A stretch of 36,744 nt of DNA from Actinobacteria bacterium 13_1_20CM_4_69_9 (GTDB taxonomy: Bacteria; Actinomycetota; Thermoleophilia; Gaiellales; Gaiellaceae), in the NCBI GenBank assembly GCA_001920085.1, contig MNJC01000071.1:1-36744 (forward strand). Direction: 5' to 3'. A program made the translations under genes and the position numbers. Shown here piece by piece: positions 1 through 6,166 of the stretch (positions within the stretch are counted from its first letter, which is position 1; the number at the start of each line of letters is the position of its first letter). Below the pieces are notes generated by a model that was not told where the DNA came from, searched no databases, and was given only the letters and a program-made list of their open reading frames with translations.

Positions 1-1574
1 TGGTGCGCGTCCGTGTTGACGGCGATCCTGACGCCCGCTTCGCCCGCCATGCGCGCGTGTGAGTCGCGCAGGTCCAGCCGGTTCGGCTGCGAGTTGATCT
101 CGAGGAACGTGCGCGTCTCGAGCGCCTTCTCGACGACGCGCTCGATGCTCACGTCGGCGGGGTTGCGGATGTTGATCTTGCGCGCGGTCAGGTGGCCGAT
201 CATGTCCACGTGCGGGTTGTCCATTGCCACCAGCACGCGTTCGGTCGGATTGCGGTCGAACGCGGCGTGCAGCGAGGCGATCACCCAGTCACGCTCGGCA
301 AGCACCTCGTCGGGCAGTGACAGCGAGCCGTCGATGCGGATGTTGACCTCGACGCCCTTGAGCAGCCTGAACGGCTTCAAGCGCTCGTTGAGCGCATCGA
401 TCTCCAGGTTCTGCTCGGCGAGCGTGCCGCGAGGATGGTCGGTGATCGCGAGGTACGCGTAGCCTCGCTCACGCGCGGCGAGCGCCATCTGCTCGAGCGA
501 GTCACGACCGTCGGAGTACGTCGTGTGAGAGTGCAGGTCGCCCTTGATGTCTCCGAGCTTCACGAGCGCCGGCAGATCCCCGCGCCGCGCCGCGTCGAGC
601 TCGCCCGCGTTCTCGCGCAGCTCCGGCGGGATGAACTGGTAGCCGAGCCGCTCGTACACGTCGGCTTCAGCGGCGTACGTCAGCTCGTCGCCGCTCTCGA
701 CGACGGTGATCGAGTACTCGGACACCGACAGGCCGTCCTTCACTGCCCGCTCGCGCAGTGCGAGGTTGTGATGCTTCGAGCCGGTGAAGTGCTGCAGGAG
801 ATTGCCGTACGACTCGGGCGGAACCACTCGCAGGTCGAAGCGCAGGCCCTCGTTCGAAAGGACCGTCGCCTTCGTCGGCCCCTTCGCGACGACCTCGATC
901 ACCCACCTCAGCTTCGTGAAGTAGTCGACGAGCGCGGCGGGATCCTTGGCCGTCGCGATGATGTCGAGATCGCGGAACGTCTCCTTGCGCCGGCGGGCGC
1001 TGCCCGCTTCGGAGACCTCCACCGCGGCCGGATGGTCGCGCAGCACCGACACGACAGCGAGCAGCGCGCCGAGACCGTCGCCGAGCAGGCGGCGGTCCGA
1101 AGGCGCCTGCTGCTTCTCCGCGAGCGCCTTGAGGATGCGCTCCTCGGTCTTGGCGCCGAGGCCCGTGAGCGTCCGGAGCTGCTCCTGCTCCGCGGCGTGC
1201 TTGAGCTCCTCGACGGTCGTCACGCCGAGCTCCTTCCAGATCCTCGCCGCAGTCTTCGGGCCGAGCCCCGGCAGCCGCATGAAGGAGACGACTTCCGCCG
1301 GGATGATCTGCTTCCGCTTCGTCAGCGCGTGCATCTCGCCGTCCTCGACGACCTGCACGATCTTCTCCTCGATCGTCTTGCCGATGCCCTGCAGGTCCTT
1401 GGCGCGACCGTTGAGCGCGAGCTCGGCCACGCTGCCGGCGGTCTCGCGGATACGCGTCGCCGCCTTGCGGTACGCGAGCACGCGGAACGAGGCTTCGCCT
1501 TCGATCTCCAGCAGGTCGGCGAGAAGGTCGAGCTGGTCCGCCACGTCGACGTTGCGGGGCAGCGCTCGAGCCAT
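1..1574 (-). CDS. polX: DNA polymerase/3'-5' exonuclease PolX (3' end outside window)
   Basis: Family X DNA polymerase fused to a PHP domain; members act in gap-filling and base-excision repair in the cytoplasm. Reading down from the ATG at 1574, 524 codons are visible and the frame stays open to the window edge, so about 50 C-terminal residues are missing if it has the usual ~570-residue length. Helix-hairpin-helix motifs lie near residues 50-130 (LQGIGK, LPGLGPKTAARIW, LTGLGAKTEERIL). The polymerase palm motif GSARRRKETFRDLDII near residue 200 holds the catalytic Asp pair (DLD). The PHP domain starts near residue 340 with DLHSHTTYSDG and ITDH, the metal-binding signature of the exonuclease. 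The gene is divergent from the glycosyltransferase at 1592 with only 17 bp between start codons. The identification is firm. Confidence 0.95.
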   Translation of the reverse strand, partial: MARALPRNVDVADQLDLLADLLEIEGEASFRVLAYRKAATRIRETAGSVAELALNGRAKDLQGIGKTIEEKIVQVVEDGEMHALTKRKQIIPAEVVSFMRLPGLGPKTAARIWKELGVTTVEELKHAAEQEQLRTLTGLGAKTEERILKALAEKQQAPSDRRLLGDGLGALLAVVSVLRDHPAAVEVSEAGSARRRKETFRDLDIIATAKDPAALVDYFTKLRWVIEVVAKGPTKATVLSNEGLRFDLRVVPPESYGNLLQHFTGSKHHNLALRERAVKDGLSVSEYSITVVESGDELTYAAEADVYERLGYQFIPPELRENAGELDAARRGDLPALVKLGDIKGDLHSHTTYSDGRDSLEQMALAARERGYAYLAITDHPRGTLAEQNLEIDALNERLKPFRLLKGVEVNIRIDGSLSLPDEVLAERDWVIASLHAAFDRNPTERVLVAMDNPHVDMIGHLTARKINIRNPADVSIERVVEKALETRTFLEINSQPNRLDLRDSHARMAGEAGVRIAVNTDAH

Positions 1575-1580
1575 GCGTTG

Positions 1581-1586
1581 AATATA
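1581..1586 (-). promoter_or_regulatory. Putative -10 element (TATATT) for polX
   Basis: The 17-bp gap between the divergent starts of polX and the glycosyltransferase contains the only AT-rich stretch nearby. Read on the minus strand it gives TATATT ending 6 nt before the polX ATG, the spacing expected for a leaderless transcript. No clear -35 is seen. Any promoter for the plus-strand gene must use the same few bases or lie inside polX. Confidence 0.4.
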
Positions 1587-1591
1587 CGTCC

Positions 1592-2302
1592 GTGCCTGCC
1601 GCCGTCGTCTGTCTCCCGACGTACAACGAGCGCGAGAACCTCGAGGCGATGCTGCGCGCGCTCGGCGACAAAGGCGCGCGCGTGCTCGTGATCGACGACA
1701 GCTCACCGGACGGCACCGGCGAGCTCGCCGACTGCCTCGCCGAGGAGCTCGACTACGTCAGCGTGCTGCACCGCCCCAGCAAGGAGGGACTGGGGCCGGC
1801 GTACCTCGCCGGCTTCCGCCGAGCACTCGGCGACGGCGCCGAGCTCGTTCTCGAGATGGACTGCGACTTCTCGCACGACCCGAACGACGTGCCGCGGCTG
1901 ATCGCAGCTGCCGGCGACGCCGACGTCGTGCTCGGCTCGCGCTACGTCGCCGGCGGCGGCGTCAAGAACTGGGGCCTGCTGCGCCGATTCATCTCCGCCG
2001 GCGGCTCGTGGTATGCGCGCGTGCTGCTGCAAGCGCACGTACGCGACCTGACGGGCGGCTTCAAGTGCTATCGCCGTGCGGTCCTCGAATCGATCGACCT
2101 CGACGCGATTCACTCGAAGGGCTACGCCTTCCAGATCGAGACGACCTACCGCGCCCTGCGCGCTGGCTTCCGCGTAGTGGAGGTGCCGATCACGTTCGCG
2201 GACCGCGAGGCGGGCGGCTCGAAGATGTCGCGCGCAATCGTCGCGGAGGCGATCTGGAAGGTGCCCGCGTTGCGGCTCGCGGCGATCACAGGTCGTCTGT
2301 AG
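1592..2302 (+). CDS. Polyprenol-phosphate mannosyltransferase-like GT2 glycosyltransferase
   Basis: A 236-residue GT-A fold family 2 glycosyltransferase resembling dolichol/polyprenol-phosphate mannose synthase (Dpm1, actinobacterial Ppm1 catalytic domain). Such enzymes transfer a sugar from a nucleotide donor to polyprenyl phosphate at the inner membrane face, making lipid-linked donors for glycosylation. Visible motifs are the nucleotide-binding N-terminus LPTYNERENLE, VIDDSSPDGT, the acidic metal-binding motif EMDCDFSHDP, and the acceptor-region DLTGGFKCYRR. No transmembrane helices or fused acyltransferase domain follow, so it is a stand-alone catalytic unit. The GTG start directly precedes the conserved first strand, and no earlier start would add conserved sequence. 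Thioredoxin follows after 17 nt. The sugar specificity is not visible in the sequence. Confidence 0.88.
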   Translation: MPAAVVCLPTYNERENLEAMLRALGDKGARVLVIDDSSPDGTGELADCLAEELDYVSVLHRPSKEGLGPAYLAGFRRALGDGAELVLEMDCDFSHDPNDVPRLIAAAGDADVVLGSRYVAGGGVKNWGLLRRFISAGGSWYARVLLQAHVRDLTGGFKCYRRAVLESIDLDAIHSKGYAFQIETTYRALRAGFRVVEVPITFADREAGGSKMSRAIVAEAIWKVPALRLAAITGRL

Positions 2303-2307
2303 CGCGC

Positions 2308-2313
2308 TACCCT
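2308..2313 (+). promoter_or_regulatory. Putative -10 element (TACCCT) before thioredoxin
   Basis: TACCCT fits TANNNT and ends 6 nt before the GTG start of the thioredoxin gene, so a leaderless transcript is possible. The gene could equally be read through from the glycosyltransferase, whose stop is at 2302. Confidence 0.3.
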
Positions 2314-2319
2314 GGCGTC

Positions 2320-2643
2320 GTGTTCGAGGTGACCGACGAGACGTTCGAGCGCGACGTGCTCGAGTGCGACGTGCCGGTCGTCCTCGACTTCTGGGCGCCG
2401 TGGTGCGGGCCGTGTCGCGCGGTCGAGCCGATCCTGCAGCAGCTGGAAGCGGAGACACACGGCAAGGTCGAGTTCGCGAAGCTGAACATCGACGAGAACC
2501 CGCTGACGGCCGCGCGGTACGACGTCCTCTCGATCCCCACGGCGATCCTGTTCGACGGCGGCGAGGCGAGGGCGACGGTGATCGGCGCCCGGCCGCGCTC
2601 GCATTACGAGCACGCGCTAGCGGAAGTGCTCCCAGCCGCCTAG
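2320..2643 (+). CDS. Thioredoxin
   Basis: A 107-residue single-domain thioredoxin, a cytoplasmic thiol-disulfide reductant. The active site is WCGPC at residues 28-32 (DFWAPWCGPC), and the cis-proline segment SIPTAILF is present. I chose the GTG at 2320 because the family starts a few residues before the first strand (VFEVTDETFERDV). In-frame codons further upstream lie inside the glycosyltransferase gene and encode nothing conserved. It follows the glycosyltransferase by 17 nt and may share its transcript. Its last 27 nt overlap the 3' end of the convergent thiL gene. Confidence 0.93.
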   Translation: MFEVTDETFERDVLECDVPVVLDFWAPWCGPCRAVEPILQQLEAETHGKVEFAKLNIDENPLTAARYDVLSIPTAILFDGGEARATVIGARPRSHYEHALAEVLPAA

Positions 2644-3432
2644 CTCGTACGGCTCGCCGTCGAGCGTCAGAGCGACTCCCTCTCCCTCCTCGCAGCGGCC
2701 GATCTCGGTGAAGCGCGTCGGCCCCGGAACCGCCGCGAGCAGCTCGTAGTCCTCGCCGAAGCCGACATCGTCCAGCTCGGCGCCGACTGCGATCGGGACG
2801 CGCTCGAGCTCGACGGCGAGCCGGCAGCCCGAGCGCGCTGCGACGTGCGCGGCGTCGACGGCGAGCCCGTCGGACAGGTCGAGCAGCGCGTGCGCGTTCC
2901 GGGCGAGTTCCTTGCCCTCCCCGAGCCGCAGCGGCGGGCGCACGAACGCCTGGCGGCGGAACGCCGCCCCGGCGGCGCCGAGCGGGCCGGTGACGACCAG
3001 CGTGTCCCCCGGCTTCGCGCCGGCGCGTCCGGGCACGCGTGTGGAGCGTCCGACGGCGCTCACGCTGAGAAGGAGCTGCTCGGCCCTCGTCGTGTCGCCC
3101 CCGAGCACGGCGACATCCGTCTCCGCCATGCCGGCGTAGAGCTCGAGCACGTCCTCGACGTTCGTGTCGCCGGGAGCGGCGAGCGTGACGATCAACCCCT
3201 CGGGGTCGGCGCCTGAGGCCGCGAGATCGCTCAGGTTCACGGCCGCCGCCCGCCAGCCGAGGTCACGCCAGGAGATCCAGTCGAGGCGGAAGTGCACGCC
3301 TTCGACCAGCGCGTCCTGCGTGACGACGACGCCGCCGGCGAGCGCCGCGGCGTCGTGCTCGATGTGCTGCGCGAGCCCGCGCCGCTCGAGCTCGGCCAGA
3401 AGCCCCAGCTCGCCGAGCTCAGAGAGCCGCAT
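2617..3432 (-). CDS. thiL: Thiamine-monophosphate kinase ThiL
   Basis: ThiL phosphorylates thiamine monophosphate to thiamine diphosphate, the last step of the pathway. Family landmarks are GDDAAAL-like HDAAAL near residue 27, a VVTQDALVEGVHFRLDW segment (canonical TTDMLVEGVHF), AVNLSDLAASGADP, LGGDTTRA, LLDLSDGLAVD and GFGEDYELL, which together form the Mg-ATP site of this PurM-like enzyme. At 271 residues it is shorter than the usual 300-330, with the C-terminal half trimmed, but no key motif is lost. It is the last gene of the thi operon: its ATG lies inside thiE (14-nt overlap), and its 3' end overlaps the convergent thioredoxin gene by 27 nt. Expression should follow the TPP riboswitch upstream of thiD. 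Confidence 0.93.
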   Translation of the reverse strand: MRLSELGELGLLAELERRGLAQHIEHDAAALAGGVVVTQDALVEGVHFRLDWISWRDLGWRAAAVNLSDLAASGADPEGLIVTLAAPGDTNVEDVLELYAGMAETDVAVLGGDTTRAEQLLLSVSAVGRSTRVPGRAGAKPGDTLVVTGPLGAAGAAFRRQAFVRPPLRLGEGKELARNAHALLDLSDGLAVDAAHVAARSGCRLAVELERVPIAVGAELDDVGFGEDYELLAAVPGPTRFTEIGRCEEGEGVALTLDGEPYELGGWEHFR

Positions 3433-3979
3433 CGATCGCCCGGCGCAGGGCCGCGGCGTCGCGCGCGGCTCGGATCACCGCCACGCCGGCGGCTCCGGCG
3501 CGGATGCAGTCGCCCGCGTTCAGCTGGTCGACGCCTCCTATGGCGACGACCGGTGTCGCCACCCCGGCGCAGATCTCCCCAAGGCCGTCGAGCCCGATCG
3601 CCGGATCCGCGTCGGGCTTCGACGGCGTCGACCAGACCGGCCCGGCCCCGATGTAGTCCGCACGCCCCTCGGCGGCCCGCGCCTCGTCGGGCGTCGATGC
3701 TGACAGCCCGAGCATCAAACCCTGGTCCCTCGCCGTCTCCGCGCCCTCGTCGTCGCGGCCGAGGTGAACGCCGTCGGCGCCGAGCATCAACGCGCCCTCG
3801 ACGTCGTCGTTGACGACGAACGGGACGCCGTGGCGCGCGCACAGGCTCCGCGTCGCCCGGCCGCGCTCCACGACGTCGACGCGCGGAACACCCTTCAGCC
3901 TCCACTGCACGACGGTCGCGCCGCCTTCGATCGCGATGCGCGCCGTCTCGAGATCGTCGACGAGGACGTGGAGCTTCAC
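3419..3979 (-). CDS. thiE: Thiamine-phosphate synthase ThiE
   Basis: ThiE joins hydroxymethylpyrimidine diphosphate and thiazole phosphate to make thiamine monophosphate. The protein has 186 residues and a TIM-barrel fold. Motifs include VVQWRLK (canonical QLRxK), VNDDVEGAL (canonical INDR; the usual Arg is Asp here), DGVHLGRDD, GAGPVWSTPSKPDA (phosphate/Mg loop, canonical GPxFxTxTKxDA) and AIGGV. It is slightly shorter than the typical ~210 residues. The GTG start overlaps the thiM stop in a GTGA tetranucleotide, so translation is probably coupled, and the thiL start is inside its 3' end. The Arg-to-Asp change in the INDR motif is worth noting, but the rest of the active site looks intact. 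Confidence 0.92.
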   Translation of the reverse strand: MKLHVLVDDLETARIAIEGGATVVQWRLKGVPRVDVVERGRATRSLCARHGVPFVVNDDVEGALMLGADGVHLGRDDEGAETARDQGLMLGLSASTPDEARAAEGRADYIGAGPVWSTPSKPDADPAIGLDGLGEICAGVATPVVAIGGVDQLNAGDCIRAGAAGVAVIRAARDAAALRRAIDAAL

Positions 3980-4770
3980 GAGATCCGCGCGCGGCCGTCG
4001 AGCGTCTCGGGGTCGAGCGCCGCGAGCGCGTCGTAGAGGTTGGCGTGAAAGGTGCCCGGCCCCTTCGCGTCGCGCGCTGCGTCCTCGGCCGCAACGCCGA
4101 AGGCCGCGAGCGCCTCGGCTGCCGCCTCGAGCGACTCGTCATGCTTCGCCGCGAGGAAGCAGCCGGTCACCGCGCTGGACATGCAACCGGTGCCGGTCAC
4201 CGTCGCCAGCAGCTCGTGCCCGTTGGCGACCGCGAGCACGCGCGTGCCGTCCGAGACATGGTCGACGACACCCGTGACGGAGGCGATCAGCGCGAGGCTC
4301 CGGGCCGCAGTCCGCGCGAGGTCGGCACCATCGCCGGCAGCGCCGATCGACTCGACCCCCCGCACTTCCGCGTCGGCGCCGACGAGCGTGGCGACCTCGC
4401 CCTGATTCCCGCGCAGGACCGTGACGCCGACCTCCGAGAGAATGCGCCGCGTCGTCTCGGTGCGATACCGCGTCGCGCCCGCGCCGACCGGATCGAGAAC
4501 GACGGGAATGCCGCCCGCGTTCGCCGCCTTGCCGGCGGCGATCATCGCGTCGACCCACCTTGGCGAAAGCGTGCCGATGTTGAGCACCAGCGCACCCGCG
4601 AGCCCGACCATCTCCTCGACCTCTTCCAGGGCGTGCGCCATCACCGGCAGCGCGCCCAGCGCGAGCGTCGCATTCGCGGTCTCGTTCATGACGACGTAAT
4701 TCGTGATCTGATGGACGAGCGGCTTGCGGTCTCGCAGCACCCGCAGCGTCCGGCCGGGCGAGACGCTCAC
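3976..4770 (-). CDS. thiM: Hydroxyethylthiazole kinase ThiM
   Basis: ThiM phosphorylates 4-methyl-5-hydroxyethylthiazole, a salvage reaction. The 264-residue ribokinase-like protein shows the substrate segment HQITNYVVMNETANATLA near residue 20, VLNIGTLSP, VVLDPVGAGATRYR, LRGNQGE and the catalytic anion-hole region VTGTGCMSSAVTG with its Cys. The length is normal for the family. The GTG start overlaps the thiD stop (GTGA), and its own stop overlaps the thiE start (GTGA). Finding it with ThiD, ThiE and ThiL, and without ThiC, ThiG or ThiS here, says the operon serves salvage of pyrimidine and thiazole moieties; de novo genes could lie elsewhere. Confidence 0.95.
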   Translation of the reverse strand: MSVSPGRTLRVLRDRKPLVHQITNYVVMNETANATLALGALPVMAHALEEVEEMVGLAGALVLNIGTLSPRWVDAMIAAGKAANAGGIPVVLDPVGAGATRYRTETTRRILSEVGVTVLRGNQGEVATLVGADAEVRGVESIGAAGDGADLARTAARSLALIASVTGVVDHVSDGTRVLAVANGHELLATVTGTGCMSSAVTGCFLAAKHDESLEAAAEALAAFGVAAEDAARDAKGPGTFHANLYDALAALDPETLDGRARIS

Positions 4771-5570
4771 GCAGTCAGACCCAGCACGTCGACAGGCCCT
4801 TCACCCGCGCCGAGCTCGACGAGCCCCAGGCGCACAGCATCGCTCGCCGCGCGCGCGGCCTCCCGGGCGGCCATGTCCAGGGACTGTCCCGAAGCCAGGG
4901 CCCCTGCGAGCGTGGCCGAATGGGTGCAGCCCGCCCCGTGAGTCGCGGGAACCGCGTAGCGCACGACGGGAATCTCGATGTGACGCTCCCCGTCGAAGAG
5001 ATGGTCGATCGGGTCGGCGCCGTGGCCGCCGGTGACGATCACAGCCGCCGCGCCGAGCTCGTGGATCCGCTCTGCGAGGTCGCGACGCGACGCGGACATC
5101 CCGGCGAGGGCCTCGGCCTCGTTCAGGTTCGGTGTCACGACCGTCGCCAACGGAAACAGGCGCGACACCAACGTCTCGACCGCGTCGTCCTGCAGTAGCC
5201 GAGCACCGGAGCTCGCGAGCATCACCGGGTCGACGACAAGTGGAACGCGGTGCTGCTCGAGAAAGTCGGCGACCGTCTCGATCGACTCGCGCGAGAACAA
5301 CATCCCGGTCTTCGCGGCATCGACGCCGAGATCCGTGAACACCGCTTCTAGCTGCGCACGGATGAAGTCCGGCGTCGCCTCCTGCACGGCCGTCACCCCG
5401 ATCGTGTTCTGGGCCGTCAGCGCGACGATCGCGCTCATGCCGTAGCAACCGGCCGCGGCGAATGCCTTCAGGTCGGCCTGCACTCCTGCGCCGCCGCCCG
5501 AATCCGAGCCGGCGATCGTGAGACACCTTGGAACCAACTCTCTCCCTTCGCTCAACGCGGGGGAACCCAT
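4767..5570 (-). CDS. thiD: Hydroxymethylpyrimidine (phosphate) kinase ThiD
   Basis: ThiD phosphorylates hydroxymethylpyrimidine twice to give the diphosphate used by ThiE. Ribokinase-fold motifs are LTIAGSDSGGGAGVQADLKAF at the N-terminus, VVDPVM, VTPNLNEAEAL, IVTGGH and the catalytic THGAGCTHSATLA. It is the first gene of the thi operon, behind the TPP riboswitch at 5680-5754. The start is uncertain: GTG 5585 has AAGGAGG only 2 nt upstream; ATG 5570 has GGGGGA 3 nt upstream; TTG 5537 directly precedes the conserved VPRCLTIAGSD and has GGAG 4 nt upstream. I use ATG 5570, but TTG 5537 fits the protein family best at its N-terminus. The 3' end overlaps thiM by 4 nt. Confidence 0.93.
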   Translation of the reverse strand: MGSPALSEGRELVPRCLTIAGSDSGGGAGVQADLKAFAAAGCYGMSAIVALTAQNTIGVTAVQEATPDFIRAQLEAVFTDLGVDAAKTGMLFSRESIETVADFLEQHRVPLVVDPVMLASSGARLLQDDAVETLVSRLFPLATVVTPNLNEAEALAGMSASRRDLAERIHELGAAAVIVTGGHGADPIDHLFDGERHIEIPVVRYAVPATHGAGCTHSATLAGALASGQSLDMAAREAARAASDAVRLGLVELGAGEGPVDVLGLTA

Positions 5571-5612
5571 CGTTCCCCCGCGCACCCCCTCCTTCTCGGC
5601 ACGCGACCCAAT

Positions 5613-5651
5613 GCCGCAGCGAGCCTCCGGCGGGCGAAGCCCGCCTGCGGC
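5613..5651 (-). other. GC-rich two-tier hairpin in the thi leader
   Basis: Between the TPP riboswitch and thiD, the minus-strand RNA can form GGCGGGC-TTC-GCCCGCC (5645-5639 with 5635-5629). This is enclosed by an outer GCCGCA/TGCGGC stem (5651-5646 with 5618-5613). No T-tract follows, so it is not a classical intrinsic terminator. It lies about 30 nt before the AAGGAGG at 5587-5593, so it could be part of the expression platform by pausing, Rho-dependent termination or altered ribosome access. Confidence 0.5.
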
Positions 5652-5679
5652 GTCGATGCGTTACGACTCTCGAGCGTCT

Positions 5680-5754
5680 GCTCCTCCCTTCGCCGGTGCT
5701 AACCGGATCAGGTTCGACGGGTGTGATCTCAGCCCGTTGGGCACCCCGGTGAGC
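5680..5754 (-). promoter_or_regulatory. TPP riboswitch (THI element)
   Basis: The minus strand carries the conserved thi-box blocks in order: CGGGGTGCC, GGGCTGAGATCACACCCG, GAACCTGATCCGGTTAG, and CACCGGCGAAGGGAGGA. P1 can form from GCTC (5754-5751) with GAGC (5683-5680). P2 uses GGGTG with CACCC, P3 GCCC with GGGC around AAC, and P5 CCGG with CCGG. It lies about 95 nt upstream of thiD, so it should turn the four-gene operon down when thiamine diphosphate is plentiful. The 5' edge of the aptamer is only about 20 bp from the start of the divergent VOC gene. Confidence 0.95.
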
Positions 5755-5760
5755 CAAGGG

Positions 5761-5766
5761 TACCGT
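5761..5766 (+). promoter_or_regulatory. Putative -10 element (TACCGT) for the VOC-helicase operon
   Basis: TACCGT ends 7 nt before the ATG at 5774. On the other strand the overlapping hexamer TACCCT (5762-5757) is a candidate for thi, but it would place the thi start inside the aptamer P1 stem, so only the plus-strand reading is proposed. Confidence 0.3.
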
Positions 5767-5773
5767 GTCGCCG

Positions 5774-6166
5774 ATGGCCGACGTGAGAGAGCTCCGGCTC
5801 GTGTTGACCGTGCAGGACTTCGACGGCGCACTGAGCTTCTACCGCGACGCGCTGGGCCTCGACGTCGAGGCGGTATGGGCCAGCGAGGGGGGACACGTAA
5901 CGCTCCTCTCCGCCGGCCGCGCGACGCTCGAGCTCGTCGACGAGGCGCATGCGGCGGAGATCGATCGCCTTGAGGTCGGCCGACGCGTGGCCGGCCCGGT
6001 CCGCGTCGCCTTCCAGGTGCCGGACAGCGGCGCTCTGGCCGACACGCTCGAGGGGGCCGGAGCGACCCGCATTGCGGGGCCGGTGACGACCCCGTGGAAC
6101 GACCGCAACGTGCGCCTCGAGGCGCCGGACGGAACGCAGCTGACGCTGTTCACGCCCGTCGAGTGA
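5774..6166 (+). CDS. VOC (glyoxalase/bleomycin-resistance fold) family protein
   Basis: A 130-residue single vicinal-oxygen-chelate domain protein. The two beta-alpha-beta-beta-beta modules are visible: RLVLTVQDFDGALSFYRDAL with GLDVEAVW, and later VRVAFQVPDSGALADTLE with NVRLEAPDGTQLTLFTP. VOC proteins include glyoxalases, dioxygenases, isomerases and drug-binding resistance proteins; the substrate cannot be read from the sequence. I chose ATG 5774 over GTG 5765 because the fold begins right after MADVREL. Its stop codon overlaps the helicase GTG start (GTGA), so the two are probably translated together. The upstream region is shared with the thi riboswitch leader on the opposite strand. Confidence 0.85.
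   Translation: MADVRELRLVLTVQDFDGALSFYRDALGLDVEAVWASEGGHVTLLSAGRATLELVDEAHAAEIDRLEVGRRVAGPVRVAFQVPDSGALADTLEGAGATRIAGPVTTPWNDRNVRLEAPDGTQLTLFTPVE

Noticed and set aside
435-1691. Long open plus-strand frame opposite polX
   Set aside because: It is the antisense of a clear PolX coding sequence; its translation is Arg/Leu-rich with no domain, a usual effect of high GC third positions.
5757-5762. TACCCT as the -10 of the thi operon
   Set aside because: It would place transcription start at about 5750, inside the 5' strand of riboswitch stem P1, leaving the aptamer incomplete. A promoter further upstream inside the VOC gene is likelier.
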